DNA of 64,000 bases from CAYRPO01 sp964426305 (GCA_964426305.1 CAYRPO010000001.1:1-64000), one strand, 5' to 3'; shown: positions 15,991 through 25,228, numbered from the stretch's first letter. The notes: generated by a model not told the origin, from the letters alone. Numbers and translations are program-made.

Positions 15991-16262
15991 TGCGATCTCC
16001 AACACAACGTGGATTCGCCCACATAGCTGTCCTGGTATTGGCAATATTGGTTGTGGGTGTGGTTGGTTTTGCGGGGTGGAAGGTATACGATGCGAATAAT
16101 GCGGCAAAGCCCGCAGCAGAACCCGCAGGGTCTTCCGCAACTACGCAAGCACAATCTAGCAAGGAAACAGTTCAAGTAGTAGAAAAAGAGCTTGTCGATA
16201 CGGCTGCAATAGATAAGGATCTAGATTCTGCTGCTCTCGACACAGATCTCAGCGATCTGTAG
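15987..16262 (+). CDS. Small single-pass anchored protein
   Basis: A 91-aa protein starting MMRSPTQRGFAHIAVLVL. A membrane helix at about 11-31 ends in 'GFAGWKVYDANN', followed by an Ala/Ser/Thr-rich then acidic exterior tail with DLDSAALDTDLSDL-like repeats of D and L. 'RGF.HI..L' plus a hydrophobic helix is a recurrent N-terminus among small TM7 surface proteins and resembles type IV pilin-like N-termini, although no prepilin cleavage site is clear. It overlaps the secreted coiled-coil gene by 4 nt, so they are co-translated and may interact outside the membrane. Confidence 0.6.
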   Translation: MMRSPTQRGFAHIAVLVLAILVVGVVGFAGWKVYDANNAAKPAAEPAGSSATTQAQSSKETVQVVEKELVDTAAIDKDLDSAALDTDLSDL

Positions 16263-16289
16263 TTGCTCCGTCGGCATATGTATATGTTT

Positions 16290-16316
16290 CACGCCCTCAG
16301 TTTTTTTGAGGGCGTG
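16290..16316. terminator. Terminator-like stem-loop
   Basis: A 10-bp perfect stem CACGCCCTCA/TGAGGGCGTG with a 7-nt T-rich loop. There is no T-run after the stem, so efficiency as an intrinsic terminator is uncertain. The next gene's TATAAT starts 7 bp later. Confidence 0.5.
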
Positions 16317-16335
16317 ATGTTGTATAATTGCACGT

Positions 16336-16815
16336 ATGCATACACCAAACCGAACAGATATGAACATACATGTACAAAAAGCATTACGATTTACGGACCG
16401 ATACGTTGATTATGGCCTATGGGCCATCGGTACCTTGTCAATTTTTGGCAGCTTGTATTACAGCGAAGTCGAAAAATTGATTCCATGTACACTATGCTGG
16501 TGGCAAAGAATTCTGATGTATCCTATTGCCATCATTATGTCAGTTGGCATCCTGCGCAATGACAAAGCAGCTCCATTCTATGTATTACCGCTGGCGGTGA
16601 TCGGTGTGTGCGTGAGCGGATACCATACATTGTTGCAATGGGGCGTAGTGACGGAGTCTGTTTTGAGCTGTTCTGCGCAGTCCGCTGTGTCTTGCGCCAA
16701 GGCCGATATCAATTACCTAGGTTTTGTCACTATACCATTCTTAGCATTTATGGGTTTTTCCGCAGCGACGCTACTGTGTGGCGTTCGTTATTTTGCGCAA
16801 AAGCAGGCCAAATAG
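16336..16815 (+). CDS. DsbB/BdbC-type thiol oxidoreductase
   Basis: A 159-aa four-helix membrane protein that reoxidises a DsbA-like partner using quinone. The first redox pair is C51-C54 in 'IPCTLCWWQRILMYP', the exact family motif, and the second pair is C112 and C120 in 'SCSAQSAVSC' of the second outer loop. No DsbA gene is adjacent, although secreted proteins with cysteine pairs are nearby. ATG 16336 is preceded by TATAAT (16323-16328) with a 7-nt gap and no SD, a clear leaderless candidate. Its 3' end almost touches the convergent AI-2E permease gene. Confidence 0.92.
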   Translation: MHTPNRTDMNIHVQKALRFTDRYVDYGLWAIGTLSIFGSLYYSEVEKLIPCTLCWWQRILMYPIAIIMSVGILRNDKAAPFYVLPLAVIGVCVSGYHTLLQWGVVTESVLSCSAQSAVSCAKADINYLGFVTIPFLAFMGFSAATLLCGVRYFAQKQAK

Positions 16816-16816
16816 T

Positions 16817-17908
16817 TTAGGTTTTTTTCGCTGGCTTAGCGGTTCGTATCTCGTTTTCTAAAGCCTGAGATTCGCGCAGATAAGTCTGAATGGTTGTGAC
16901 AATGGCAATCATCAGCACTGGCCCGATGACGATCCCCAGGAAACCAAACATGGCGATACCCGCAAAGACCGACAAGATTGTAAGCGCTGGATCAAGTCGC
17001 GCAGTCTTTGGGACAAACTTTGGACGTAGAACATTGTCGATATTGGTGACGATGAGAAAATGGCCACCCAGCAGCACAAGCCCCTGCCAGATATTGCCCG
17101 TGAGTATCATGATGATGCCGATTGGGATGACAATGATACCGCCGCCCAGTGGGATGATCGACAAGAAGACAAGTAATACGAGCCAAAAGAAGAAGTAGTC
17201 AAAGCCAACGATCCACAGCAGCAGTGCATCAACAAGGCCCTGTAAAAAAGCGATTGCAAACTGACCCTTGACCATGGCAGTGGTCATGTCGCCAATGCGA
17301 CCCAAATATAAATCGGCATTCTCTTTGCCCAGGGGGTGTAGTTTGCGAATGGTCCCGGTTATTTCGTCTTGGTTTTGCAATAAGGAGCTGAACACAAATA
17401 GAAATATGATGGCCGTGGTGAAAAAACTGGCGACGCCACCTGCAAAGCCTTTGAAGAAGCTGATAATAGTACTGATGACATCGGGAATAGTGCTTTTGAT
17501 CCAATCAGTGATCTGATCGACGCTGAATGTGTTCGGTCCTTGGCCTGGGACTTTGTCGATTGCATGGTTTGCATTGTCTACGAGCGTCTGTATTGCTTGA
17601 CTGAGAGACGTGCTTGAATTTGCGGTTTGCTTAATGAGATCAATAATTTGTATTGCTTGATCTATAGTAACGGCGATTACTAACGTGAGCGGAATAATAA
17701 TTACAAATAATGCAGTAATGATAGTAATGCTACTAGAAAGGCCTTTTTTCTGAGTCTTTCGATACAAACGCTTATATAAAGGGTTGAACAGGAATGACAA
17801 GATTGCTGCAAAGACAATGAGTATGAAAAAGCCACGTAAAAAATAAGCCCCAAAGAGGAGAGCTATAATAAGTGCGATGGTGAGTGTTTGGCGCTGTTTT
17901 GTTGTCAT
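16817..17908 (-). CDS. AI-2E family (TqsA/PerM-like) permease
   Basis: A 363-aa multipass membrane protein of the AI-2E transporter family. Paired N-terminal helices are followed by a large amphipathic region of about 120 residues ('IDLIKQTANSSTSLSQAIQT' and on), then the C-terminal helices with 'LSIIPLGGGIIVIPIGIIMI' and 'GIVIGPVLMIAI'. The family exports small molecules or, in some members, ions; the substrate is unknown. An ATG nine bases upstream overlaps the TATAAT box (17921-17916). The ATG at 17908 lies 7 nt past that box and is preferred. A second family member lies at 19302. Confidence 0.88.
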   Translation of the reverse strand: MTTKQRQTLTIALIIALLFGAYFLRGFFILIVFAAILSFLFNPLYKRLYRKTQKKGLSSSITIITALFVIIIPLTLVIAVTIDQAIQIIDLIKQTANSSTSLSQAIQTLVDNANHAIDKVPGQGPNTFSVDQITDWIKSTIPDVISTIISFFKGFAGGVASFFTTAIIFLFVFSSLLQNQDEITGTIRKLHPLGKENADLYLGRIGDMTTAMVKGQFAIAFLQGLVDALLLWIVGFDYFFFWLVLLVFLSIIPLGGGIIVIPIGIIMILTGNIWQGLVLLGGHFLIVTNIDNVLRPKFVPKTARLDPALTILSVFAGIAMFGFLGIVIGPVLMIAIVTTIQTYLRESQALENEIRTAKPAKKT

Positions 17909-17962
17909 ATTTGCCATTATACGCTGTTACGTGAAAAATGAACGCATATTGCAGATGCAAAA

Positions 17963-17990
17963 AAATACTATATACTGATAAATAGTATTT
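17963..17990 (+). promoter_or_regulatory. Palindrome over a -10 region (putative operator)
   Basis: AAATACTAT (17963-17971) and ATAGTATTT (17982-17990) are perfect inverted 9-bp arms spaced by 10 bp. A TATACT hexamer (17971-17976) overlaps the left arm. It lies directly upstream of the SD AAAGGAG of the next gene, so a dimeric repressor is plausible. Confidence 0.55.
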
Positions 17991-18009
17991 GGCAACAAAA
18001 GGAGTAGCC

Positions 18010-19284
18010 GTGGCAAAGCATAGTGTATCGAAACATACCGAAATTAATACGGCAGATATAAATGCTCTGAAAAAAGAGAACGAGGCGTTGCGTGCGCAAC
18101 TTGCAAGTTTACGTCATACGAAAAGATCCGTGCCACCACATAGATGGCGTAACTTATTCGCTGGGTTGTCGGCGACAGTGGCAGTAGTAACGTTTAGTTT
18201 GTGGAATATAGGCTATTGGACTCGACAGACAATTGTTGATACTGATTCGTTTGTGGCGGCTACTGCGCCACTGATCGAAGACCCTGCAATTCAAACTGCT
18301 CTAAAGACAGAGATCACCAATCAGATTTTTTCTCGGGTCAATATCGAGGAAGAGCTTACCAAGGCACTTCCGGAAAATCTGACTTTCATCGCGGCGCCTT
18401 TCGCTAATCAGGTTCGTAATTTTGCAGAGGCACAGGTTGGTAAGGCGATCGAGAGTGATCAAGCAGCGCAAGTATGGCAACAGACACTCACTGTTTCTCA
18501 TGAGCGGATTCTAGGCTATCTAGATGACCCATCAAAAGACAGTACTATAAGTTTGTCAGATGTCTACAATTTTGCTGGCTCTAAGCTGCAGGATGGTAAG
18601 GCAGGATTTCTGTTTGGCAAGACACTGCCGCCAAGCGTCGGTAACATTACAGTCAAAGAGCTGAAAAACGTTGACAAAGCTCGTGCTGCGCTTGAAGCCC
18701 TGAATCGCACGGTACACGTCCTTGCATTTGTGAGCTTAAGCACGTTTATACTTGCGTTGGTATTGAGTACAAAACGCCGAAACATTGTAGTAGGTATGGG
18801 TCTCTTTACGATCGTGCTGATGGCGAGTACTCTTGCGGCTCTGCATATTGCGCAAGCACAAATTGGTCAAGCGGTTGCTACATCGAATGCTGCCGCTGCC
18901 GAAGCCGCATTTGGCATTATCACGGACGCACTACGCGTACAGACGCTCGGGGTTGCATCGTTGATAACGGCAGGGCTAGGTATTGCCCTCATCGCGTCTG
19001 AATGGTCGGTGATGGTATGGCTGCGAACTCGTTTGCGTGCAGGGCTTGACTGGGCTGCCGCCAAGCTACCCTTGTTCTCTGTCCCGACGTTTCTGTCATG
19101 GATTGCAATCAATAAAGGCGTGATCGGATGGACACTTGTTTTGGTCAACTTCGTGTTATTTGCTTTTCGCATGCCGCCAACGCAAACTGGCGTGACGAAC
19201 GCTCTCCTAGCAAGTGTGGTTGTCGTGTTTGCACTTGAGGTGATTGCCGCAATACATCGACGATTCAGCGCGACTGTCGAGTAA
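18010..19284 (+). CDS. Polytopic membrane protein of unknown function
   Basis: A 424-aa protein. A coiled-coil N-terminus ('INALKKENEALRAQLASL'-like heptads, about residues 14-35) precedes a first membrane helix at about 55-75. An extracytoplasmic domain of about 150 residues begins 'VDTDSFVAATAPLIEDPAIQ', a pattern I associate with conserved actinobacterial integral membrane proteins of unknown role. Five further helices follow in the C-terminal half. The start is GTG 18010, 5 nt after AAAGGAG; an in-frame TTG at 17989 lies in the operator and is rejected. It is followed after 17 bp by an AI-2E permease with its own -10. Confidence 0.65.
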   Translation: MAKHSVSKHTEINTADINALKKENEALRAQLASLRHTKRSVPPHRWRNLFAGLSATVAVVTFSLWNIGYWTRQTIVDTDSFVAATAPLIEDPAIQTALKTEITNQIFSRVNIEEELTKALPENLTFIAAPFANQVRNFAEAQVGKAIESDQAAQVWQQTLTVSHERILGYLDDPSKDSTISLSDVYNFAGSKLQDGKAGFLFGKTLPPSVGNITVKELKNVDKARAALEALNRTVHVLAFVSLSTFILALVLSTKRRNIVVGMGLFTIVLMASTLAALHIAQAQIGQAVATSNAAAAEAAFGIITDALRVQTLGVASLITAGLGIALIASEWSVMVWLRTRLRAGLDWAAAKLPLFSVPTFLSWIAINKGVIGWTLVLVNFVLFAFRMPPTQTGVTNALLASVVVVFALEVIAAIHRRFSATVE

Positions 19285-19301
19285 CTTGATACAATAAAGC
19301 T

Positions 19302-20411
19302 ATGGCAAATCAGAACTCCGGTGCAATGCCCGAATGGATACCTCGGCTCATAATTACAGTAATCCTCTCGATTTTGGCCGCCGCCGCCACACTGCTACTT
19401 GTATTCCGGCTGTCGGCGTTGATTTCGTGGTTGCTAGTTGCTATGTTCTTGTCATTTGCGCTCGAACCGCTTGTCAACAAACTGGTTCAACTTGGTTGGC
19501 GACGACGCGTTGCGACTATTGGCATATTGGCGGTTTTTGTTTTTGGTGCAATGCTTGTCGTAGTTGCGATGGTACCACTCCTTATCCGCCAAGTTGGCGA
19601 GATTTTTGATCAGGCACCAGGCTGGCTCGAGTCTCTCGTGTCGTGGGTTAATACAAGTTTTCATACACGCATTTCTCAGAGTGCCATACTGGATCAGCTC
19701 AAGTCCCTTGACCAGGTATTGCCGACGTATGCGAGCAACTTAGCAGGCAATATTTTTAACTTTAGCAGGCAACTCTTTTTGGGCGTCCTGCAGGTTCTGA
19801 CGATCACGCTGTTTACGTATTATCTTGTTGCCGATGCGCCACGCTTGCGTCGAATTATCTGCTCATTTTTGCCGCAAAAACATCAAAAATTTGTCTTAAG
19901 CACTTGGGAGTTGGCGATTGACAAAACAGGTGGCTACATATATTCACGATTGATTATTGGTGCGATATCGGCTGCAGTGCATTTGGTGGTTTTTCTCATT
20001 CTTGGCATTCCGTTTGCATTGCCGCTGGCGATTTGGATGGGTGCTGTGTCGCAACTTCTGCCCGTCATAGGCACATTCATTGCCGCTGGCGTCCCTCTCG
20101 TGGTGGCGCTCTTGTATAGCCCTCCAATTGCGCTTCTATTGCTGATTTTTATAGTTATATATCAACAGATAGAGAATTATGCCATTGGCCCGAAAGTTTC
20201 CGCAGAGACCATGGAGCTACACCCTGCAGTTGCCTTTGCGGCAGTTGTGGCAGGCGCAAGTTTAGCCGGAATTGTTGGAGCATTTTTAGCTTTGCCGATT
20301 GCCGCAATCCTACAGGAGTCACTGCGTATTTATCTAAAACGACATGAAGTCGTCGAGTCTCGCTTGCTCATGGCGCCAAGGCGAAAACCTCGCAACACAA
20401 AAGCCGCTTGA
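19302..20411 (+). CDS. AI-2E family permease, second copy
   Basis: A 369-aa membrane protein with the same architecture as the one at 16817: N-terminal helix pairs, an amphipathic middle ('VGEIFDQAPGWLESLVSWVN'), 'LTITLFTYYLVAD' and C-terminal 'LLPVIGTFIAAGVPLVVALL' plus 'GAFLALPIAAILQE'. The two are clearly divergent paralogues and not a recent duplication. TACAAT (19290-19295) lies 6 nt before ATG 19302 without SD, so it is probably leaderless. It may be read together with the upstream membrane protein. Substrate unknown. Confidence 0.88.
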   Translation: MANQNSGAMPEWIPRLIITVILSILAAAATLLLVFRLSALISWLLVAMFLSFALEPLVNKLVQLGWRRRVATIGILAVFVFGAMLVVVAMVPLLIRQVGEIFDQAPGWLESLVSWVNTSFHTRISQSAILDQLKSLDQVLPTYASNLAGNIFNFSRQLFLGVLQVLTITLFTYYLVADAPRLRRIICSFLPQKHQKFVLSTWELAIDKTGGYIYSRLIIGAISAAVHLVVFLILGIPFALPLAIWMGAVSQLLPVIGTFIAAGVPLVVALLYSPPIALLLLIFIVIYQQIENYAIGPKVSAETMELHPAVAFAAVVAGASLAGIVGAFLALPIAAILQESLRIYLKRHEVVESRLLMAPRRKPRNTKAA

Positions 20412-20469
20412 CTAACAGGGGCCAACGGGGTACAGTTCGAAGTAGTAACGTAAAAGGAGGAGTTTAGAA

Positions 20470-21042
20470 ATGAGTAAAGCCGAACAGGTTTTTGAGCAGC
20501 CATGGTGGGCTTTGGTTGTCGAGGGAATTGCGGCAATTGCATTTGGTTTTGCGGCCATGGTCTGGCCGGGCATAACTATAGGTGTGATGGCGTTGCTGTT
20601 GGCTATCTTCGTCGGCGTGTATGGTATTTTTGATATTATTAACGGCGTGCGTACAGTCGGTAAAGACGCTTGGTCTGGTATTTTACACCTAGCACTTGGG
20701 GCATTGGAGGTTGGTATTTCTGTCTTCTTGTTGAATCGAGTTGGCAGTGGTCTTGCGATTGCCACGCTCATCCTTTTGATTGTGCTTGGTTTTGCTGCAC
20801 GAGGTATTGTTGCCATAGTGCTTGCATTTAGCTCTGGTGTCGAAGGCGGTGCGAAGTGGCTAACTGTTGTTATGGGAGTGTTATCGATTATCTGTGCGAT
20901 TATCATTGCTCGATACCCTGTTCCAGGTGCTCTTACCTGGGTTTGGGTGATCGGGTTGTTCGCGCTCATTAGCGGTCCGTTCCAGATTGCTATGGGCATT
21001 ACGCAGAAAGACGCCGAAAAAGAGCTGGCTGCTAAAAAGTAA
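20470..21042 (+). CDS. HdeD-like DUF308 membrane protein
   Basis: A 190-aa six-helix protein with the internal two-helix repeats of the HdeD/DUF308 family: 'PWWALVVEGIAAIAFGFAAM', 'GVYGIFDIINGV', 'LALGALEVGISVFLLNRVGS' and 'LFALISGPFQIAMGI'. HdeD is linked to acid resistance in enterobacteria; elsewhere the role is unknown. The ATG follows AAAAGGAGGAGTTTAGAA, one of the strongest SD sequences in this window, implying good expression. A terminator follows at 21099. Confidence 0.87.
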   Translation: MSKAEQVFEQPWWALVVEGIAAIAFGFAAMVWPGITIGVMALLLAIFVGVYGIFDIINGVRTVGKDAWSGILHLALGALEVGISVFLLNRVGSGLAIATLILLIVLGFAARGIVAIVLAFSSGVEGGAKWLTVVMGVLSIICAIIIARYPVPGALTWVWVIGLFALISGPFQIAMGITQKDAEKELAAKK

Positions 21043-21098
21043 TCTTGCAGCCTGTCTTGCACAGGGATATACTGTAGATGGAAGCATTCGCTTCCGTA

Positions 21099-21127
21099 AA
21101 GCCGGGTGAAACACCCCGGCTTTTTTT
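21099..21127 (+). terminator. Intrinsic terminator after the HdeD-like gene
   Basis: AAGCCGGGTG-AAA-CACCCCGGCTT with one bulge, followed by seven T. A small extra hairpin GGAAGC-ATTC-GCTTCC (21080-21095) lies just before it. Confidence 0.92.
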
Positions 21128-21132
21128 GATGC

Positions 21133-22239
21133 ATGTGGTTAAATAGACTCATGCTTACAGTACTACTTGTGCTTTTGTTGGGCGTATCAACGACACTCAT
21201 TATCGCCGTATTTGTTTTATTGGGAAAATTACACAAAACTCAAGATATTGGTAGTAGTGCTGGGCTGATCAAGCAAGACCTTGCTCTGTTGGCTCATAGT
21301 ATCGAGACGCTCAAGGATAGTCTGAATCACACAGTCAACGAGCGCCTCGACAAAAACAATATGCTTATGCGCGATTCAATCGCGAAGCAATTTAGTGAGA
21401 GCGCAAAGCTTATCACTGATGTCACTCAGCGGCTTGCCAAACTCGACGAGACAAATCGCCGAGTCGTAGACGTTGCGGATGAGCTACGTACTTTGCAAAA
21501 TGTGCTCCAAAGCCCAAAGCAACGTGGGGGATTAGGCGAATATTACCTGGACACAGTCCTAGGAAACGTCCTTGCACCTACGATGTACGAAACACAATAT
21601 CGTTTTGAAAATGGAGAGATTGTTGACGCTGTCATCAAGCTTGATCGGGGGCGTCTGCTTTCAATTGACAGTAAATTTACGCTCGAGAACTACAATCGTC
21701 TAGTCGAAGAGACAGACAAGACTCAGCGTGATACTTTGGCAAAGCTATTTAAGGCCGATCTAAAAAATCGTATAGATGAAACAGCAAAGTATATTCGGCC
21801 AAACGAGGGCACGCTGGACTATGCCTTTATGTTCATACCCAGCGAAGCAATTTACTACGACTTGCTCGTGAATCAAGTTGGAGTTACGAACACCTCGGCA
21901 CGAGATTTGATTGAATACGCATTTCGGGACAAAAAAGTCATCATCGTGAGTCCTACGACACTTCTTGCGTATCTACAGACTGTCATGCAGGGACTACGGA
22001 GTCTGCAGATCGAAGAACAGGCTAAAGAGATTCAGAAACGTGTTGGTGAACTCGGCAAACACATCGCCACTCACGAGGCCTACATGCAGAAGCTTGGTGG
22101 TAGTCTTGGTACGACGGTCAATCATTTTAATGCCGCACACAAAGAGCTGAAAAAGATTGACAAAGATGTGGTAAAAATTGCCGAAACGAGCCCAAGTGTT
22201 GAACCGTTATTGGTTGATAGACCTCAGGCTGACGATTAA
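21133..22239 (+). CDS. rmuC: DNA recombination protein RmuC family
   Basis: A 368-aa protein with an N-terminal membrane helix (about 7-30), a coiled-coil region (about 45-125) and a C-terminal RmuC nuclease-like domain starting 'SPKQRGGLGEYYLDTVLGNV' and continuing with 'GEIVDAVIKLDRGRLLSIDS' and 'LDYAFMFIPSEAIYYDLL'. RmuC limits inversions at short inverted repeats, in a membrane-anchored form. A second ATG at 21151 (MLTVLLVLLL) is a good alternative start, since the first lies very close to the terminator and no SD is present. Transcription is convergent with the GH63-like gene, which begins on the very next base. Confidence 0.9.
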   Translation: MWLNRLMLTVLLVLLLGVSTTLIIAVFVLLGKLHKTQDIGSSAGLIKQDLALLAHSIETLKDSLNHTVNERLDKNNMLMRDSIAKQFSESAKLITDVTQRLAKLDETNRRVVDVADELRTLQNVLQSPKQRGGLGEYYLDTVLGNVLAPTMYETQYRFENGEIVDAVIKLDRGRLLSIDSKFTLENYNRLVEETDKTQRDTLAKLFKADLKNRIDETAKYIRPNEGTLDYAFMFIPSEAIYYDLLVNQVGVTNTSARDLIEYAFRDKKVIIVSPTTLLAYLQTVMQGLRSLQIEEQAKEIQKRVGELGKHIATHEAYMQKLGGSLGTTVNHFNAAHKELKKIDKDVVKIAETSPSVEPLLVDRPQADD

Positions 22240-23589
22240 TTATTTTTTGCCATGTTCGGCACGGTGCATGTCAAGCAAAAGTGCTGCCGACCAGCTGAAT
22301 TGAGGGCTGCCGAGGCCTTTTCCGGTGTGAGGGTTGTAGTATTCCCAGATTCCTGCTTTTGTGGCCATATCCAGCGTGCTTCGACGTAAGTTTGCGGCCT
22401 CGTCTTTAAATCCGTGTCGCATGAGGCCATCTATGATGAGCCAGTTCATGTTGATCCAGGTTGGGCCCTGCCAATATCGATTGGCATCAAAGTAGCGTAC
22501 ATTGCGCGGTACGCTCGGCAGCGGATATTGCAGCCAAAAGGCTCGCTCGGTTGTCATGATGCGGACAAGCTTCTTGGCTCGCTCTGGCTTGATAGTACCA
22601 GCATAAAGTGGCAAGAGACTCGCGATTGTTGGTTCTCGTATGAGGCGGTGTGACATAAAATCGCGGCTAAAATATGTACCAAACTGTTCGTCCCACAGGC
22701 TTTCGAGCGCCTCTTGACTTTCTTTTATGCGAAACACGAGCTCCCTGGGCAGTCGTATGCGTGCTGCGCTGGCAATGTCGCGCAAGATCTGATTGTTCCG
22801 CACAAAAATTGCATTATACCCAACATCCTCAATACAAAATAATGACCGGTGTAGAATTTTTTCGGTGTTGTAATGTTTTCGCCTCAGACGGCGAACCATG
22901 TCCCAGCACAGGATCGCATCGATGGTGTGGCCGCGTTGTGCAGCCGGAACGGCCCGTGTATCCCGTCGTAAAAGATTGATAATACGAACGGTACGGGTTT
23001 TCTCGAGCATACTGATCCACCAGGGCATCGTGTGCTCGTGTAGCTGGTGCATCCATGGGGGTGTATTGTCGAGGCCTGTTTCGTAGGGGTGTATTAACAG
23101 GACAAGTCCTTCGCTGTGTGGGTCTCTGTCTCGGTACAGCCACTCGTGATACCGCACCAGATGGGGTAGCATTTTTTTATAAAATGCAATACGTTTATGG
23201 TTTTCGAGTGCTTCGCCAACTCGCCATACGGCCTCGGCAAGTACTGGTGGTTGCGTAATGCCGCTCGTAGCGACATGGTCGTTGGATTCGGGTGCAGTCG
23301 TGCTTCGCCAAAAGCCACGATCGCGAGCGTACTCCCAATCGGTGTTAAAAATGATGTGGGGGATCATGCCGTTGTGCCACTGTCCACGCACGAGACTCAA
23401 TAGCTCTTGGCGGGCACGTTCTGGATCTATATGAGTCCAGCCAATTGCCGCAAAACAACTGTCCCAGAGCCACTGGTGCGGGTATAGACCTGGGCTTGGC
23501 ACGGTGTGCGTTCCTCGGTCATTCTTGCGTAGGACCGTTTCGGCATCGGCCCACATATCTGTTGTGCTATGTGTTTCGTGTTCATCCAT
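22240..23589 (-). CDS. GH63/mannosylglycerate hydrolase-like (MGH1-like) glycosidase
   Basis: A 449-aa (alpha/alpha)6-barrel glycosidase. Diagnostic segments are 'SPGLYPHQWLWDSCFAAIGW', 'RGQWHNGMIPHIIFN', 'WYQGPTWINMNW'-like 'YWQGPTWINMNWLIIDGLM' and the ending 'GKGLGSPQFSWSAALLLDM'. The family includes glucosylglycerate and mannosylglycerate hydrolases and related GH63 enzymes. There is no signal peptide, so it is cytosolic, which suits hydrolysis of a compatible solute or stored oligosaccharide. The exact sugar is not readable. It ends one base after rmuC on the opposite strand; no linked sugar genes are nearby. Confidence 0.82.
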   Translation of the reverse strand: MDEHETHSTTDMWADAETVLRKNDRGTHTVPSPGLYPHQWLWDSCFAAIGWTHIDPERARQELLSLVRGQWHNGMIPHIIFNTDWEYARDRGFWRSTTAPESNDHVATSGITQPPVLAEAVWRVGEALENHKRIAFYKKMLPHLVRYHEWLYRDRDPHSEGLVLLIHPYETGLDNTPPWMHQLHEHTMPWWISMLEKTRTVRIINLLRRDTRAVPAAQRGHTIDAILCWDMVRRLRRKHYNTEKILHRSLFCIEDVGYNAIFVRNNQILRDIASAARIRLPRELVFRIKESQEALESLWDEQFGTYFSRDFMSHRLIREPTIASLLPLYAGTIKPERAKKLVRIMTTERAFWLQYPLPSVPRNVRYFDANRYWQGPTWINMNWLIIDGLMRHGFKDEAANLRRSTLDMATKAGIWEYYNPHTGKGLGSPQFSWSAALLLDMHRAEHGKK

Positions 23590-23643
23590 TGTTGTTAGTA
23601 TAACGCGAACAGCTTATGCTTTCGAAGTCTAACAGTGATATAT

Positions 23644-24144
23644 TTAGCGAAAATTTGTAAAAGCGATCGGAAAATCAAAGTCCGCACCACGCAATAGTTG
23701 CATGACCGCCTGTAGCTCATCTTTTTTAGGACTCATGACGCGTATCTCTTCACCCTGAATCTGGGTTTTTACTTTCGGATATTGTTCGCGAATCAGAGAA
23801 GCAATTCTTTTTGCCTTCTCTTGGTCGAGGCCCTTTTTGAGCTTGACAACTTTTGTCGTCTTGAGGTTTGTAATCGTTGATTCTTCACTGGTGTCTAAAA
23901 CTTTTTGACTTTGATTTCTGCTGGCAATTTTTTTGCGGACAATTTCGAGCACTGCATCGATATGAAAATCATTGTCACCAGTGACCTTTAAAATCGTTTT
24001 GTCATTGTCGAACCATTCTATGGTTGCCTGTGTTCCTTTTAGGTCATAACGAGTCGCGATCTCACGCTGCGCTTGGTCAATCACGTTGATAAGTTCGCTT
24101 TTGTCGTAATCTGAAACAATGTCAAACGAAGATGTAGATGCCAT
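23644..24144 (-). CDS. yajQ: YajQ family nucleotide-binding protein
   Basis: A 166-aa cytosolic protein with the full YajQ pattern: 'SSFDIVSDYDKSELINVIDQ', 'REIATRYDLKGTQATIEW', 'GLDQEKAKRIASLIRE' and the ending 'LLRGADFDFPIAFTNFR'. The two ferredoxin-like halves are both present. Members bind cyclic di-GMP in some bacteria and also bind nucleotides or tRNA, so a c-di-GMP role should not be assumed. It is divergent from pheST with 52 bp between the starts. Confidence 0.95.
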   Translation of the reverse strand: MASTSSFDIVSDYDKSELINVIDQAQREIATRYDLKGTQATIEWFDNDKTILKVTGDNDFHIDAVLEIVRKKIASRNQSQKVLDTSEESTITNLKTTKVVKLKKGLDQEKAKRIASLIREQYPKVKTQIQGEEIRVMSPKKDELQAVMQLLRGADFDFPIAFTNFR

Positions 24145-24196
24145 AGTGGTTTTAGTGTAGCAGTTTTTGAGTGTTTTCTCGTATACTGAAAGACAT

Positions 24197-25228
24197 ATGT
24201 CCTACACATTTACCGAAGTAGCCGCAGTAGCGGACAGTTTGAAACAACAATTCGCCAGCCTAACAGACAAAAAGGCAATTCTACGTGCCCCAGAATTGAA
24301 GCAACTGTATGGCACAATCAAAGACCTTCCCGCTGCTGACCGTAAGGCGTTTGGCGCAGAAGTGAATGCTCTGAAACATGAAGTTGAAGGCTGGTTAGCT
24401 GTGCTCGATGACTCTGCTAAAGCGCTACCGCCGATTGATGTGACAGCACCGTTCGATGTCAATATTGCAGCGAATGATCGTCCTGGTTTGCTTGATGCTC
24501 GTCATGGAAGCATTCATCCACTCATGACCGAGATTGCCCGCATAGGTGATATTTATGAACGTATGGGTTTTGTGATCGAACCATCTCGTGAGATCGACGA
24601 TGACTACCATATGTTCGAAAGTCTCAATTTTCCAGAAGGCCACCCTGCACGAGACGACTGGGATACCTTTATGACCGAAGAAGGCCTGATTGCGCCAGCA
24701 CATACCAGCACTATGCAGAATCGGATTTTGCGTAAATATGCTTCGAATCTAGAAAAAGGCTTACCAATTGCAGCAGTGTCACCAGACAGGGTATTCCGAA
24801 ACGAGGACCTTGATGCAACCCATGAACACACTTTCTACCAAATCGAGGGTGTCTATGTCGACAAGGGTGTCACAGTTGGCAATCTCATTGCTGTACTCAA
24901 GGCGTACATGACTGAGTATTTTGGACAAGAACTCAAACTTAAAATCCAGCCATTTTACTTTCCTTTTACCGAGCCAAGTTTTGAGTTTGCCGTAGAGAGG
25001 CCAGAAGTCTTGAGGAAAGACAGTAGCGAAGCTGAGGTGTGGCTGGAGATTGGAGGTTGCGGTATGATGCACCCAAATGTGCTCAAGGGGGGTGGTATTG
25101 ACCCGGCTATCTATACTGGTTTTGCATGGGGTTTTGGTGTTGAGCGTATGGTTATGCTAAAGAATGGTATAGAAGATATACGACATTTTGAGTCCGGTAA
25201 ATTAGATTTTTTGAGGCAATTTGTATGA
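24197..25228 (+). CDS. pheS: Phenylalanyl-tRNA synthetase alpha subunit
   Basis: A 343-aa class II synthetase subunit. An N-terminal helical arm is followed by the catalytic core with 'HPLMTEIARIGDIYERMGF', 'TSTMQNRILRKYA', motif 2 'DRVFRNEDLDATHEHTFYQ' and motif 3 'GFAWGFGVERMVMLKNGIED'. The ATG at 24197 is used since TATACT (24182-24187) lies 9 nt upstream and the ten upstream codons would cross the promoter. No SD is present, so a leaderless start is likely. It overlaps pheT by 4 nt (ATGA). Confidence 0.97.
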   Translation: MSYTFTEVAAVADSLKQQFASLTDKKAILRAPELKQLYGTIKDLPAADRKAFGAEVNALKHEVEGWLAVLDDSAKALPPIDVTAPFDVNIAANDRPGLLDARHGSIHPLMTEIARIGDIYERMGFVIEPSREIDDDYHMFESLNFPEGHPARDDWDTFMTEEGLIAPAHTSTMQNRILRKYASNLEKGLPIAAVSPDRVFRNEDLDATHEHTFYQIEGVYVDKGVTVGNLIAVLKAYMTEYFGQELKLKIQPFYFPFTEPSFEFAVERPEVLRKDSSEAEVWLEIGGCGMMHPNVLKGGGIDPAIYTGFAWGFGVERMVMLKNGIEDIRHFESGKLDFLRQFV

